Assembly (NCBI GenBank): GCA_002389175.1
Contig: DGNZ01000211.1
Location: 1-8,757, forward strand
Source of the DNA: Rhodospirillaceae bacterium UBA4479
GTDB taxonomy: Bacteria; Pseudomonadota; Alphaproteobacteria; Rhodospirillales; Casp-alpha2
Direction: 5' to 3'
Length of the DNA: 8,757 nucleotides
Positions 1-6,651 of the stretch are shown one piece after another. The position numbers and the translations under genes are program-made. Under the pieces are notes generated by a model. The model did not search any database, was not told the origin of the DNA, and saw only the letters and a list, made by a program, of their open reading frames with translations. Each line of letters opens with the position of its first letter. Positions within the stretch are counted from its first letter, which is position 1.

Positions 1-443
1 TGATGGGTGCCGTTGCAACATCTGCGCTAGATAAGGGCGGGGAAGTTAAGGGGATTATCCCCGAGTTCATGATGAAGATGGAAGTGGGGGATCTTCCGGG
101 GGTCGATCAAGAACTGACCGACAGTATGCATAGCCGCAAGCGGCGGATGTTTGAGTTATCAGATGCGTTCGTTGCGATTTCGGGCGGTTTGGGCACGTTG
201 GATGAGCTGATTGAGATCACGACATGGAAGCAGTTACGCTTGCACGATAAACCGATCATTTTACTGAACGAGGGTGGCTATTGGGATGATTTCGCCCGTA
301 TGTTCGAAAATATCATCGAAGGTGGATTTGCATCCGAGGCCAATGCGTCGCTGATTACCGTCGTCGACAGTGTTGAAAAAGTGTTCGAGGTATTGTCAGG
401 TGTCGCGGTGTCTGAAATTGAAACAGAATCTAATCGACTCTGA
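1..443 (+). CDS. LOG family (TIGR00730-type) Rossmann-fold protein, 5'-truncated by the window
   Basis: This is the C-terminal part of a LOG-family protein. Characterised relatives hydrolyse cytokinin riboside 5'-monophosphates (N6-modified AMP) to the free base and ribose 5-phosphate in the cytoplasm; many bacterial members have other or unknown nucleotide substrates. The visible protein is 146 residues, numbered from the ATG at 3. It opens with MGAVATSAL, which matches the internal GLMGAVADAAL segment of the family, so the ATG at 3 is internal and about 50-80 residues lie upstream. Family landmarks are MHSRKRRM (residues 42-49, with the catalytic-type Arg45) and SGGLGTLDE (60-68, with Glu68), followed by TTWKQLRLHDKPI. 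The usual signature is PGGxGTxxE; here the first Pro is Ser. The next gene starts about 20 bases after the stop, so the two may share a transcript. Family assignment is firm; the substrate is not predictable. Confidence 0.9.
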   Translation, partial: MGAVATSALDKGGEVKGIIPEFMMKMEVGDLPGVDQELTDSMHSRKRRMFELSDAFVAISGGLGTLDELIEITTWKQLRLHDKPIILLNEGGYWDDFARMFENIIEGGFASEANASLITVVDSVEKVFEVLSGVAVSEIETESNRL

Positions 444-463
444 GGCCATTGGAACACCCGAAA

Positions 464-1390
464 ATGTTACCTGACGCCATTCCGACCGTAGATTTAGAAC
501 AGCCCGATGCGGCAGGTGCCATTGATGCGGCGTGCCGGACAAAAGGGTTTTTTTATCTGCGCGGTCACGGCGTTCCGGCCACTGTAATAGAGCGCGCGTT
601 TGAGCATTCCGCTGCGTTCTTTGCATTGCCCGAAGCCACCAAGACTGCATATCACATTTCCAATGCGCACCCGCATCAGCGGGGTTATGTGCCGTTATTT
701 GGCGAAGCGCTGGATGATACGACCCCACCTGATTTCAAAGAGAGTTATGATCTGGGCGTCGATTTGCCTTCCGATCACCCGGATGTGGTGGCAGGTAAGC
801 CGTTTTCTTCACCGAATGTATGGCCCGAGGTCGATGGTTTTAAAAACGCGATATCGGCCTACCACGATGCGATGATGACTTTAAGCGAGCGCCTGGTCAC
901 CTTGACCGCCCAAGGGCTTGGCTTGGGCGCTGATTATTTTGATGCTGCAATGCGCGACCCTGTCGGCAATCTGCGACTGTTGCACTATCCACCATCTGAT
1001 CAGCCGGGCGCATCTGGCGGGTGTGGCGAACATACTGATTATGGTTTTATGACCATCCTGGCCCAGGATGATGTTGGTGGATTGCAGATCGAAGCTTCGG
1101 ACGGCCAATGGCTGGATATCGCGCCCCATCCAACTGAGTTCGTTGTGAATCTCGGTGACCTGCTAACCCATTGGACAGGTGGACGTTACCAGGCGCGGCG
1201 CCACCGGGTTGTCGGTGGCCTGCGCCATGATCGCTATTCGATCCCGTTCTTTCTTGATCCGAATGTGGATGCGGACGTTTCCGTGGTCCCGACATGTATG
1301 GCTGATGAAACTGCTGATGCATATCCGCCCATTAATGCAGGCGAATACCTACAATCGCGGTTTGATGCGACATTTGTCTATCGGCAGTAG
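464..1390 (+). CDS. Isopenicillin N synthase-like Fe(II)/2-oxoglutarate-dependent dioxygenase
   Basis: This is a cytoplasmic non-haem iron oxygenase of the IPNS/2OG-Fe(II) family (COG3491-like). Counting from the ATG at 464 (308 residues), the N-terminal DIOX_N part includes IPTVDLEQ (residues 6-13) and GFFYLRGHGV (about 28-37). The double-stranded beta-helix core carries the iron triad: His190 and Asp192 in EHTDYG, and His247 in RRHRVVGG. The 2-oxoglutarate-binding R-x-S is RYS at 257-259. All catalytic ligands are present, so it should be active, probably hydroxylating or oxidising a small molecule; the substrate cannot be read from sequence. A longer form starts at TTG 449, only 5 bases after the upstream stop. 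ATG 464 is preferred because homologues begin a few residues before I-P-x-V-D-L and the TTG has its only GAGG (442-445) too close. GGA at 451-453 gives a weak ribosome site for ATG 464. Length is normal for the family. Confidence 0.9.
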   Translation: MLPDAIPTVDLEQPDAAGAIDAACRTKGFFYLRGHGVPATVIERAFEHSAAFFALPEATKTAYHISNAHPHQRGYVPLFGEALDDTTPPDFKESYDLGVDLPSDHPDVVAGKPFSSPNVWPEVDGFKNAISAYHDAMMTLSERLVTLTAQGLGLGADYFDAAMRDPVGNLRLLHYPPSDQPGASGGCGEHTDYGFMTILAQDDVGGLQIEASDGQWLDIAPHPTEFVVNLGDLLTHWTGGRYQARRHRVVGGLRHDRYSIPFFLDPNVDADVSVVPTCMADETADAYPPINAGEYLQSRFDATFVYRQ

Positions 1391-1399
1391 CCGACGACC

Positions 1400-1428
1400 T
1401 TGCCATTGCGGCACCTCCAGAATATCTT
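1400..1428 (+). promoter_or_regulatory. Possible sigma70-type promoter upstream of the dimeric icd
   Basis: TTGCCA (1400-1405) and TATCTT (1423-1428) are separated by exactly 17 bases and match the sigma70 consensus at 5/6 and 4/6 positions. They lie in the 108-base gap before the isocitrate dehydrogenase gene, about 70 bases upstream of its ATG. This is a pattern match only, and alphaproteobacterial promoters often deviate from this consensus. Confidence 0.3.
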
Positions 1429-1483
1429 GCACTGCACCATAGAGATGGATTTATGACCCGGGCCGGGGGGCTAGGGTTTCAAT

Positions 1484-1489
1484 AAGGAA
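1484..1489 (+). promoter_or_regulatory. Ribosome binding site of the dimeric icd
   Basis: AAGGAA lies 9 bases before the ATG at 1499. It is a good Shine-Dalgarno match and fixes the start. Confidence 0.7.
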
Positions 1490-1498
1490 TGCTCGAGA

Positions 1499-2722
1499 AT
1501 GTCTAAGATTAAGGTCGTGAATCCGATCGTCGAACTCGACGGCGACGAGATGACGCGGATCATTTGGGAATTTATTAAAGACAAGTTGATCCTGCCGTAC
1601 TTGGACGTCGATCTTAAATATTATGATCTGAGCGTCCAAAAACGCGACGAAACCGACGATCAAATTACGGTCGATGCGGCCAATGCGATCAAAGAATTTG
1701 GCGTGGGCGTCAAGTGCGCGACGATCACCCCGGACGAACAGCGGGTTGAGGAATTTGGTCTGAAACAGATGTGGCGCTCACCAAATGGCACGATCCGCAA
1801 TATTTTGGGCGGCACCGTTTTTCGCCAGCCGATCATTTGCAAAAACGTGCCCCGATTGGTGCCGGGCTGGACCCGCCCCATCGTGATTGGCCGCCACGCT
1901 TTTGGTGATCAATACCGGGCGACTGATTTCTTGTTCCCAAGCGCAGGTAAGCTGAGCATTAAGTTCGTTCCCGATGATGGTGGCGACGTGATCGAGCACG
2001 AAGTGTTTCAGGCACCGGATGCGGGCGTTGCCATGGCTATGTATAATCTGGACGAAAGCATCCGCGGCTTTGCTCGGGCGTCTTTGAACTATGGATTGAA
2101 CCTGGGATGGCCCGTTTATTTGTCGACTAAGAACACAATTTTGAAAAAATACGATGGCCGCTTCAAAGACCTTTTTGAAGAAATTTTTCAAGCAGAATTC
2201 AAAGATAAATTTGCTGAAAAAGGCATCACTTACGAACACCGCCTGATCGACGACATGGTGGCGTGTGCGATGAAGTGGGAAGGCGGCTTTGTCTGGGCCA
2301 CCAAGAATTACGACGGTGATGTGCAGTCCGATACCGTGGCCCAGGGGTTTGGCTCGCTCGGCCTGATGACATCAGTCTTGATGACGCCTGATGGTAAAAC
2401 GGTTGAGGCCGAGGCAGCGCACGGCACCGTGACGCGCCATTATCGCCAACACCAAGAAGGCAAAGAAACATCGACCAACCCCATTGCGTCCATCTTTGCG
2501 TGGACACAGGCCCTGAGTTATCGCGGCGAGTTTGATGACACCCCAGACGTTTCTGCCTTTGCTGAAAAACTAGAGAAAGTCTGCGTCGAAACCGTCGAAA
2601 GCGGCTTTATGACCAAGGATTTGGCGCTGCTGGTGGGACCGGAACAAGGGTGGATGACGACCCAACAATTTTTGAACAAGCTGGATGACAACCTAAAAGT
2701 TGCCATGAACTCAGGTTCATAA
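1499..2722 (+). CDS. icd: NADP-dependent isocitrate dehydrogenase, homodimeric eukaryote-like type
   Basis: It catalyses oxidative decarboxylation of isocitrate to 2-oxoglutarate with NADP+ and Mg2+/Mn2+ in the cytoplasm (TCA cycle, NADPH supply). The 407 residues are full length for the family and align almost without gaps to human cytosolic IDH1 as recalled. Substrate and metal residues are in place: SPNGTIRN with Ser94, Asn96 and Arg100; Arg109; Arg132 (human hotspot equivalent, in IGRHAFGDQYR); Tyr139; Lys211 in STKNTILKKYDG; Asp251; Asp274 and Asp278 in YDGDVQSD; and the NADP-binding stretch AAHGTVTRH (306-314). The start is the ATG at 1499, preceded by AAGGAA (1484-1489) at 9-base spacing. 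This is the subfamily found in eukaryotes and many alphaproteobacteria, not the E. coli type controlled by AceK. A second, unrelated-looking isocitrate dehydrogenase follows on the same strand after one repeat element. Confidence 0.97.
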   Translation: MSKIKVVNPIVELDGDEMTRIIWEFIKDKLILPYLDVDLKYYDLSVQKRDETDDQITVDAANAIKEFGVGVKCATITPDEQRVEEFGLKQMWRSPNGTIRNILGGTVFRQPIICKNVPRLVPGWTRPIVIGRHAFGDQYRATDFLFPSAGKLSIKFVPDDGGDVIEHEVFQAPDAGVAMAMYNLDESIRGFARASLNYGLNLGWPVYLSTKNTILKKYDGRFKDLFEEIFQAEFKDKFAEKGITYEHRLIDDMVACAMKWEGGFVWATKNYDGDVQSDTVAQGFGSLGLMTSVLMTPDGKTVEAEAAHGTVTRHYRQHQEGKETSTNPIASIFAWTQALSYRGEFDDTPDVSAFAEKLEKVCVETVESGFMTKDLALLVGPEQGWMTTQQFLNKLDDNLKVAMNSGS

Positions 2723-2730
2723 ATAATTTT

Positions 2731-2797
2731 GTCATCCCGGACTTGATCCGGGACCCAGAATTTCAGACAGCTGGGGCCCGGCTTTCGTCGGGATGAC
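2731..2797. repeat. REPIN-like double-hairpin element I between the two isocitrate dehydrogenase genes
   Basis: This 67-base element is bounded by GTCATCCC and its inverse GGGATGAC and contains two hairpin arms. The left arm has CCCGGA / TCCGGG around a CTTGA loop. The right arm has CCCGGC / GTCGGG around a TTTC loop, with one G-U pair. It begins 8 bases after the icd stop. No T-run follows either arm, so it is not a classical intrinsic terminator. It may stabilise the upstream transcript or separate expression of the two dehydrogenase genes. The left arm recurs, inverted and with one mismatch over 26 bases, as the right arm of element IV at 5352-5377. The type resembles dispersed alphaproteobacterial GTCAT repeats that encode spurious SSRRKPGP/VPDQVRDD-like peptides. 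Confidence 0.85.
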
Positions 2798-2851
2798 ACA
2801 GTCGAGAATTAAAGAAGGACCGCAGTGCGGGCCCAAATAGAGACAAAGAAA

Positions 2852-2857
2852 GAGGGA
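2852..2857 (+). promoter_or_regulatory. Ribosome binding site of the monomeric isocitrate dehydrogenase
   Basis: GAGGGA sits 8 bases before the ATG at 2866. It supports that start over the out-of-frame ATG at 2859. Confidence 0.65.
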
Positions 2858-2865
2858 AATGGAAC

Positions 2866-5091
2866 ATGTCCGATAAAGCAGATATCATTTACACAAAAGT
2901 TGACGAAGCACCTGAGTTGGCGAGCGGTTCGTTCCTTCCGATCATTCGTGCGTTTGCAAAACCTGCGGGCATTACATTCGGTACCAAGGATATCTCGCTT
3001 GCGGGGCGTATCCTTGCGCAGTTCCCTGACCTGTTGTCGGACGATCAGCGTCAATCTGATGATTTGGCAGAACTGGGTGAGTTGGTCAAAAAACCCGAAG
3101 CCAATGTGATCAAACTGCCCAACATCAGCGCATCTATGCCGCAATTGGAAGAAGCCATCCGCGAGTTGCAGGAACAGGGCTATCCGATCCCGGATTATCC
3201 GCATAACCCAAAAGATGATGCCGAACGTGCCATCCAAGCGGCCTATGACAACGTCAAAGGCAGTGCCGTGAACCCGGTGCTGCGTGAAGGTAACTCTGAC
3301 CGTCGTGCGCCAAAGGCCGTGAAAGAATTCGCTAAGAAAAACCCCCATTCCATGGGTGCGTGGGCGTCGACATCGAAAACGCATGTTTCATCGATGGATA
3401 GCGGTGATTTCTTTTCCAACGAAAAATCCGCGACATTATCCGCCGATCAGGGCGGCAAGGGCCGGATCGAATTCGTCGCGGGCGATGGTGCCATCACCGT
3501 ATTAAAAAACGGTATCGCGCTAGAGGACGGCATGGTCGTCGATAGCACATTCATGAGCATCAAGGCGCTTCGCAAGTTCATTGGCGAACAGATCGCGGAT
3601 GCCAAGGCGCAGGGCGTGCTGTTCTCGTTACACATGAAGGCGACGATGATGAAGGTGTCTGATCCGATCATCTTTGGTGCCGCTGTAGAAGAATACTTCA
3701 AACCCGTTTTCGACAAACACGGCGATACGTTTGCTGAACTGGGCGTGAACGTGAATAACGGCTTTGGCGATGTGTTGGCGAAAATTGAGTCTTTGGACGC
3801 GGACAAGCGCGCCGAAATCGAAGCCGACATCGCCGCCTGTTCCGCATCGCAGCCTGACATGTACATGGTGAATTCCGACAAAGGCATCACCAACCTGCAT
3901 GTGCCAAGCGATGTGATCATCGATGCGTCGATGCCTGCCCTGATCCGCGCCGGCGGAAAAGGTTGGGGGCCCGATAATAACGAGCACGATACCAAATGCG
4001 TCATTCCTGATAACAGCTATGCACCTGTCTATGCCGAGACGATAAATTTCTGCAAAGAACACGGCGCGTTCGATCCATCAAAAATGGGCAGTGTGCCGAA
4101 CGTCGGTTTGATGGCCCAAAAGGCCGAGGAATACGGCTCTCACCCGCAGACATTTACCGCACAAGCGGATGGCACCATTCGTGTTGTCGCGGGCAATGGC
4201 GACACTGTTTTGGAACACGCCGTCGAAGCGGGCGACATCTGGCGCATGTGTATGACCAAAGATGCCCCGATCCGTGATTGGGTGAAGCTTGCGGTTTCAC
4301 GCGCCCGCCTAAGTGGAACACCGGCTGTATTTTGGTTGAACAAAGACCGTGCGCATGATGCCGAGTTGATTAAAAAGGTCGATGCGTACCTACCAGACCA
4401 CGACACGTCGGGTCTTGATATCCGTGTTATGACGCCGCAAGACGCAACCCGCTTCACGTTGGAGCGTTTGAAAAAGGGCGAGGATACGATTTCTGTAACT
4501 GGAAACGTGCTCCGTGATTACCTGACCGATTTGTTCCCGATCCTCGAAGTCGGCACCAGCGCCAAGATGCTGTCCATCGTGCCGTTGATGAATGGTGGCG
4601 GCCTGTTCGAAACGGGTGCTGGCGGTTCCGCACCAAAGCACGTTCAACAGTTGGTGGGCGAGGGACATTTGCGTTGGGATTCATTGGGTGAATTCTGCGC
4701 ATTGGCAGCATCGCTAGAGCATTTGTCGAATGCAACGGGTAACACTAAGGCTGATGTGTTGGCCAAGACACTCGACATTGCGACGGGCAAACTGCTCGAT
4801 GAAAACCAATCCCCGGGTCGCAAAGTCGGTCAGATCGACAACCGAGGCAGTCACGTCTATCTGGGCCTGTATTGGGCCGAGGCACTGGCCGCACAGGACG
4901 ATGATGCAGACATGAAAACGTATTTTGGCCCAGTCGCGGCGAAACTGCGTGATAACATCGAAACCATCATTACCGAGATCGGTGAACATCAAGGCAAGCC
5001 CGTGGATCTGGGTGGCTACTACAAACCCGACGCCGCAAAACGCGATGCCGCGATGCGCCCAAGTGCAACGCTCAAAAGCATTATTGGGTAA
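2866..5091 (+). CDS. icd2: NADP-dependent isocitrate dehydrogenase, monomeric (about 80 kDa) type
   Basis: Same reaction as the preceding gene (isocitrate + NADP+ to 2-oxoglutarate + CO2 + NADPH), but from the monomeric IDH family, in which one chain folds into a pseudo-dimer. Its 741 residues equal the length of the Azotobacter and Corynebacterium enzymes, and it aligns end to end with the Azotobacter protein as recalled. Substrate-binding residues are Ser133, Asn136, Arg140 and Arg146 in the block GSAVNPVLREGNSDRR (132-147). Others are Lys258 in HMKATMMKVSD; metal ligands Asp353 in VIIDAS and Asp551/Asp555 in NVLRDYLTDLFPI; and NADP-phosphate contacts His592 (APKHVQQ), Arg603 (LRWDS) and Arg652. 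No catalytic residue is missing. It lacks obvious homology to the dimeric icd upstream, so it is not a recent duplicate. It probably supplies NADPH and 2-oxoglutarate under a different condition. The symbol is descriptive, chosen to distinguish the two genes. Confidence 0.97.
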   Translation: MSDKADIIYTKVDEAPELASGSFLPIIRAFAKPAGITFGTKDISLAGRILAQFPDLLSDDQRQSDDLAELGELVKKPEANVIKLPNISASMPQLEEAIRELQEQGYPIPDYPHNPKDDAERAIQAAYDNVKGSAVNPVLREGNSDRRAPKAVKEFAKKNPHSMGAWASTSKTHVSSMDSGDFFSNEKSATLSADQGGKGRIEFVAGDGAITVLKNGIALEDGMVVDSTFMSIKALRKFIGEQIADAKAQGVLFSLHMKATMMKVSDPIIFGAAVEEYFKPVFDKHGDTFAELGVNVNNGFGDVLAKIESLDADKRAEIEADIAACSASQPDMYMVNSDKGITNLHVPSDVIIDASMPALIRAGGKGWGPDNNEHDTKCVIPDNSYAPVYAETINFCKEHGAFDPSKMGSVPNVGLMAQKAEEYGSHPQTFTAQADGTIRVVAGNGDTVLEHAVEAGDIWRMCMTKDAPIRDWVKLAVSRARLSGTPAVFWLNKDRAHDAELIKKVDAYLPDHDTSGLDIRVMTPQDATRFTLERLKKGEDTISVTGNVLRDYLTDLFPILEVGTSAKMLSIVPLMNGGGLFETGAGGSAPKHVQQLVGEGHLRWDSLGEFCALAASLEHLSNATGNTKADVLAKTLDIATGKLLDENQSPGRKVGQIDNRGSHVYLGLYWAEALAAQDDDADMKTYFGPVAAKLRDNIETIITEIGEHQGKPVDLGGYYKPDAAKRDAAMRPSATLKSIIG

Positions 5092-5110
5092 GGTTTATAT
5101 CTAAAAGTGA

Positions 5111-5177
5111 GTCATCCCCGCGAAGGCGGGGATCCAGAACATATGATTAATGAGATTCCCGCCTTCGCGGGAATGAC
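5111..5177. repeat. REPIN-like double-hairpin element II
   Basis: This 67-base element is flanked by GTCAT and ATGAC. The left arm has ATCCCCGC / GCGGGGAT around GAAG. The right arm has ATTCCCGC / GCGGGAAT around CTTC. The two arms are inverted copies of each other that differ at just two positions, and these two form one base pair of the stem (C-G on the left, T-A on the right), so pairing is preserved. It starts 19 bases after the isocitrate dehydrogenase stop. Confidence 0.88.
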
Positions 5178-5193
5178 GGGTTTAAAGATGTTC

Positions 5194-5280
5194 GTCATGC
5201 TGAACTTGATTCAGCATCTCATTGCACTGCAAATATCGAACGCACCGTTAGATGAGACCCTGAATCAAGTTCAGGGTGAC
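5194..5280. repeat. REPIN-like double-hairpin element III (different sequence class)
   Basis: This 87-base element has a left arm ATGCTGAA / TTCAGCAT with loop CTTGA and a right arm ACCCTGAA / TTCAGGGT with loop TCAAG. The outer ends read GTCA and TGAC. The arms are inverted copies over about 29 bases with paired changes (TG versus CC, matched by CA versus GG), so both 8-base stems stay perfect. It shares the CTTGA loop with the CCCGGA/TCCGGG arms of elements I and IV although the stem sequence is different. Translated, it gives the familiar junk peptides LNLIQHL and ETLNQVQGDD. Confidence 0.88.
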
Positions 5281-5304
5281 GATGTTTTAAATTCGATAGA
5301 TCTC

Positions 5305-5377
5305 GTCATCCCCGCGTAAGCGGGGATCTGGTATTTACCTATTAACCACATGGGGCCCGGATCAAGTCCGGGATGAC
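5305..5377. repeat. REPIN-like element IV, chimeric arms
   Basis: This 73-base element begins GTCATCCC and ends GGGATGAC. The left arm has ATCCCCGC / GCGGGGAT around GTAA, the same class as the left arm of element II. The right arm (5352-5377) has CCCGGA / TCCGGG around TCAAG, an inverted near-copy of the left arm of element I. It therefore joins halves of two classes. It ends 8 bases before the dinB stop codon. Confidence 0.85.
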
Positions 5378-5385
5378 AATGTCAT

Positions 5386-6651
5386 TTAAGGTCGAAACCC
5401 CCGACCCTTGCCGATGACCTTGTCGCCGAATTTGGCACGGACACTATCGATGGCATCGGCGACTTTGACCCGTTTTTCGAGGTCGGGATCGGCGAGGTCA
5501 AGGTGGCCTGCATGATCGCCGGGCAACAGTCTTTCGGCACCGACACCGATTAATCGATATAACTTCCGCCCATCAGCTTCACCGACCAATAACGTTTCGG
5601 CAGCCGAGTAAATATCATCGGCTAAGCGTGTTGGCCCTGGCAGTTTTCTGGACCGCGTGACGGTTTTGAAATCCGCTGCCTTTAACTTTAATTGGATACC
5701 ATCGCAGGCCAGGTTGGATTGTCCCAAGCGACGCGCGACTTTTTCAGATAAATGCCACAGGGATACCCGTAATGCCTCAATATCTGCGATGTCCTCGTGG
5801 AATGTTGTTTCGGCAGATATCGACTTGGCTTTGCTTTCAGGATCAATGGCGCGCATGTCCTTGGCGTTCGCGAACCGGCTCAACCGCCGACCGATAGAGC
5901 CGTAGCGCGCGATCAGTTCATTTTCTTCGACGTCGCGCAGTTGACCGACATGGGTAATGCCGTCTTTTTCTAATTTTGTGCGTAATGCTTTGCCGACACC
6001 CCACAGAATCCCGACGGGTTTATCCTTCAGGTAACTGACTGCTTCGGACTGTCCGATGACGGCAAACCCGCGTGGTTTATCGATATCAGATGCAAGTTTC
6101 GCCAGGAATTTATTGAAACTGAGGCCGATGGACACATTTACGCCAACCTCGTCTTCGATGCGTTTTGCCAATTTGGCTAATGTCTCGGCAGGAGCGCCGT
6201 GATGCACGCGTGCCGTGCCTGATAAATCCAGGAATGCTTCATCAATGGAAATAGGTTCCACCAGCGGTGTGGCTGTGCGCATCAAATCGCGAATCTGATA
6301 GCCCGCCGTTTTGTACTTTTCCATATTGGGCCGAATGACAACCGCATCAGGACACACGGCAAGAGCCTTGAACATCGGCATCGCTGACCTGACGCCATGA
6401 ATGCGGGCGATATAACAGCACGCGGCCACCACACCCCTTTTACCGCCGCCAACTATAACGGGCTTGCCGCGAATGCTGGGGTCGTCTCGCTTTTCGACGG
6501 ACGCAAAGAACGAGTCGCAGTCGATATGTGCCATCGATAGATTTTCGAGTTCCAAATGGTGCACAATGCGCGCAGAACCGCATTTGGCGCAGGCATCGTT
6601 GGCCGGCATCTGGTCATATAGCGCTATACAGTCTCGGCAGATCGCGATCAT
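5386..6651 (-). CDS. dinB: DNA polymerase IV (Y-family translesion polymerase) with N-terminal zinc ribbon
   Basis: Error-prone translesion polymerase acting on damaged or stalled DNA. Counting from the ATG at 6651 (421 residues), a CRDC ... CAKC zinc ribbon (Cys5, Cys8, Cys21, Cys24) precedes the catalytic core, a layout seen in alphaproteobacterial Pol IV. Catalytic carboxylates are Asp44 in HIDCDSFFASVE and Asp137/Glu138 in SIDEAFLDL. Phe49 is the steric-gate residue equivalent to Phe13 of E. coli Pol IV. A helix-hairpin-helix (GILWGVGKALRTKL) lies near 214-227, followed by the little-finger domain. Near the C-terminus HLDLA (383-387) stands where a clamp-binding QLDLF-like motif might be expected. 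The open frame extends upstream to a TTG at 6759. The 6651 start is preferred because homologues begin just before CRDC, the extension has no recognisable domain or ribosome site, and a LexA-box-like site lies inside it. The gene converges on the isocitrate dehydrogenase gene and diverges from the coiled-coil gene. Confidence 0.95.
   Translation of the reverse strand: MIAICRDCIALYDQMPANDACAKCGSARIVHHLELENLSMAHIDCDSFFASVEKRDDPSIRGKPVIVGGGKRGVVAACCYIARIHGVRSAMPMFKALAVCPDAVVIRPNMEKYKTAGYQIRDLMRTATPLVEPISIDEAFLDLSGTARVHHGAPAETLAKLAKRIEDEVGVNVSIGLSFNKFLAKLASDIDKPRGFAVIGQSEAVSYLKDKPVGILWGVGKALRTKLEKDGITHVGQLRDVEENELIARYGSIGRRLSRFANAKDMRAIDPESKAKSISAETTFHEDIADIEALRVSLWHLSEKVARRLGQSNLACDGIQLKLKAADFKTVTRSRKLPGPTRLADDIYSAAETLLVGEADGRKLYRLIGVGAERLLPGDHAGHLDLADPDLEKRVKVADAIDSVRAKFGDKVIGKGRGFRP

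Larger units (their letters stand above)
5092..5385. other. Convergent intergenic region filled with repeats
   Basis: This 294-base gap lies between the 3' end of the monomeric isocitrate dehydrogenase and the 3' end of dinB. Three double-hairpin elements (5111-5177, 5194-5280, 5305-5377) occupy most of it, separated by short AT-rich spacers. I see no credible gene. An open frame at 5107-5319 is translated repeat sequence. No hairpin is followed by a clear T-run on either strand, so termination may be Rho-dependent or rely on the hairpins themselves. Confidence 0.8.

Noticed and set aside
449..463. TTG start for the dioxygenase, adding five residues
   Set aside because: GAGG is only 3 bases from the TTG and the family pattern fits the ATG at 464. 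It cannot be fully excluded.
1391..1498. Terminator between the dioxygenase and icd
   Set aside because: I found no stable hairpin followed by a T-run in this gap, so read-through into icd is possible.
2518..2799. 93-residue open frame on the - strand (begins MSSRRKPGPS)
   Set aside because: Its first part is repeat element I read backwards and the rest is antisense to the 3' end of icd.
2820..2830. Small dyad CCGCA-G-TGCGG upstream of the monomeric isocitrate dehydrogenase
   Set aside because: The stem is only 4-5 base pairs with a tiny loop; too short to claim as an operator or riboswitch.
3447..4004. 185-residue open frame antisense to the monomeric isocitrate dehydrogenase
   Set aside because: It lies fully within a gene with intact catalytic motifs on the + strand; the composition is that of a shadow frame.
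5107..5319. 70-residue open frame on the + strand (begins MSHPREGGDPE)
   Set aside because: It is translated repeat elements II and III. Peptides such as HPREGGDP, LNLIQHL and NQVQGDD are well-known products of dispersed hairpin repeats, and no ribosome site or family supports it.
5111..5377. CRISPR-like array (several similar palindromic units close together)
   Set aside because: Units differ in class and arm combination, spacing is irregular, units are 67-87 bases with two hairpins each, and there are no uniform spacers or cas genes.
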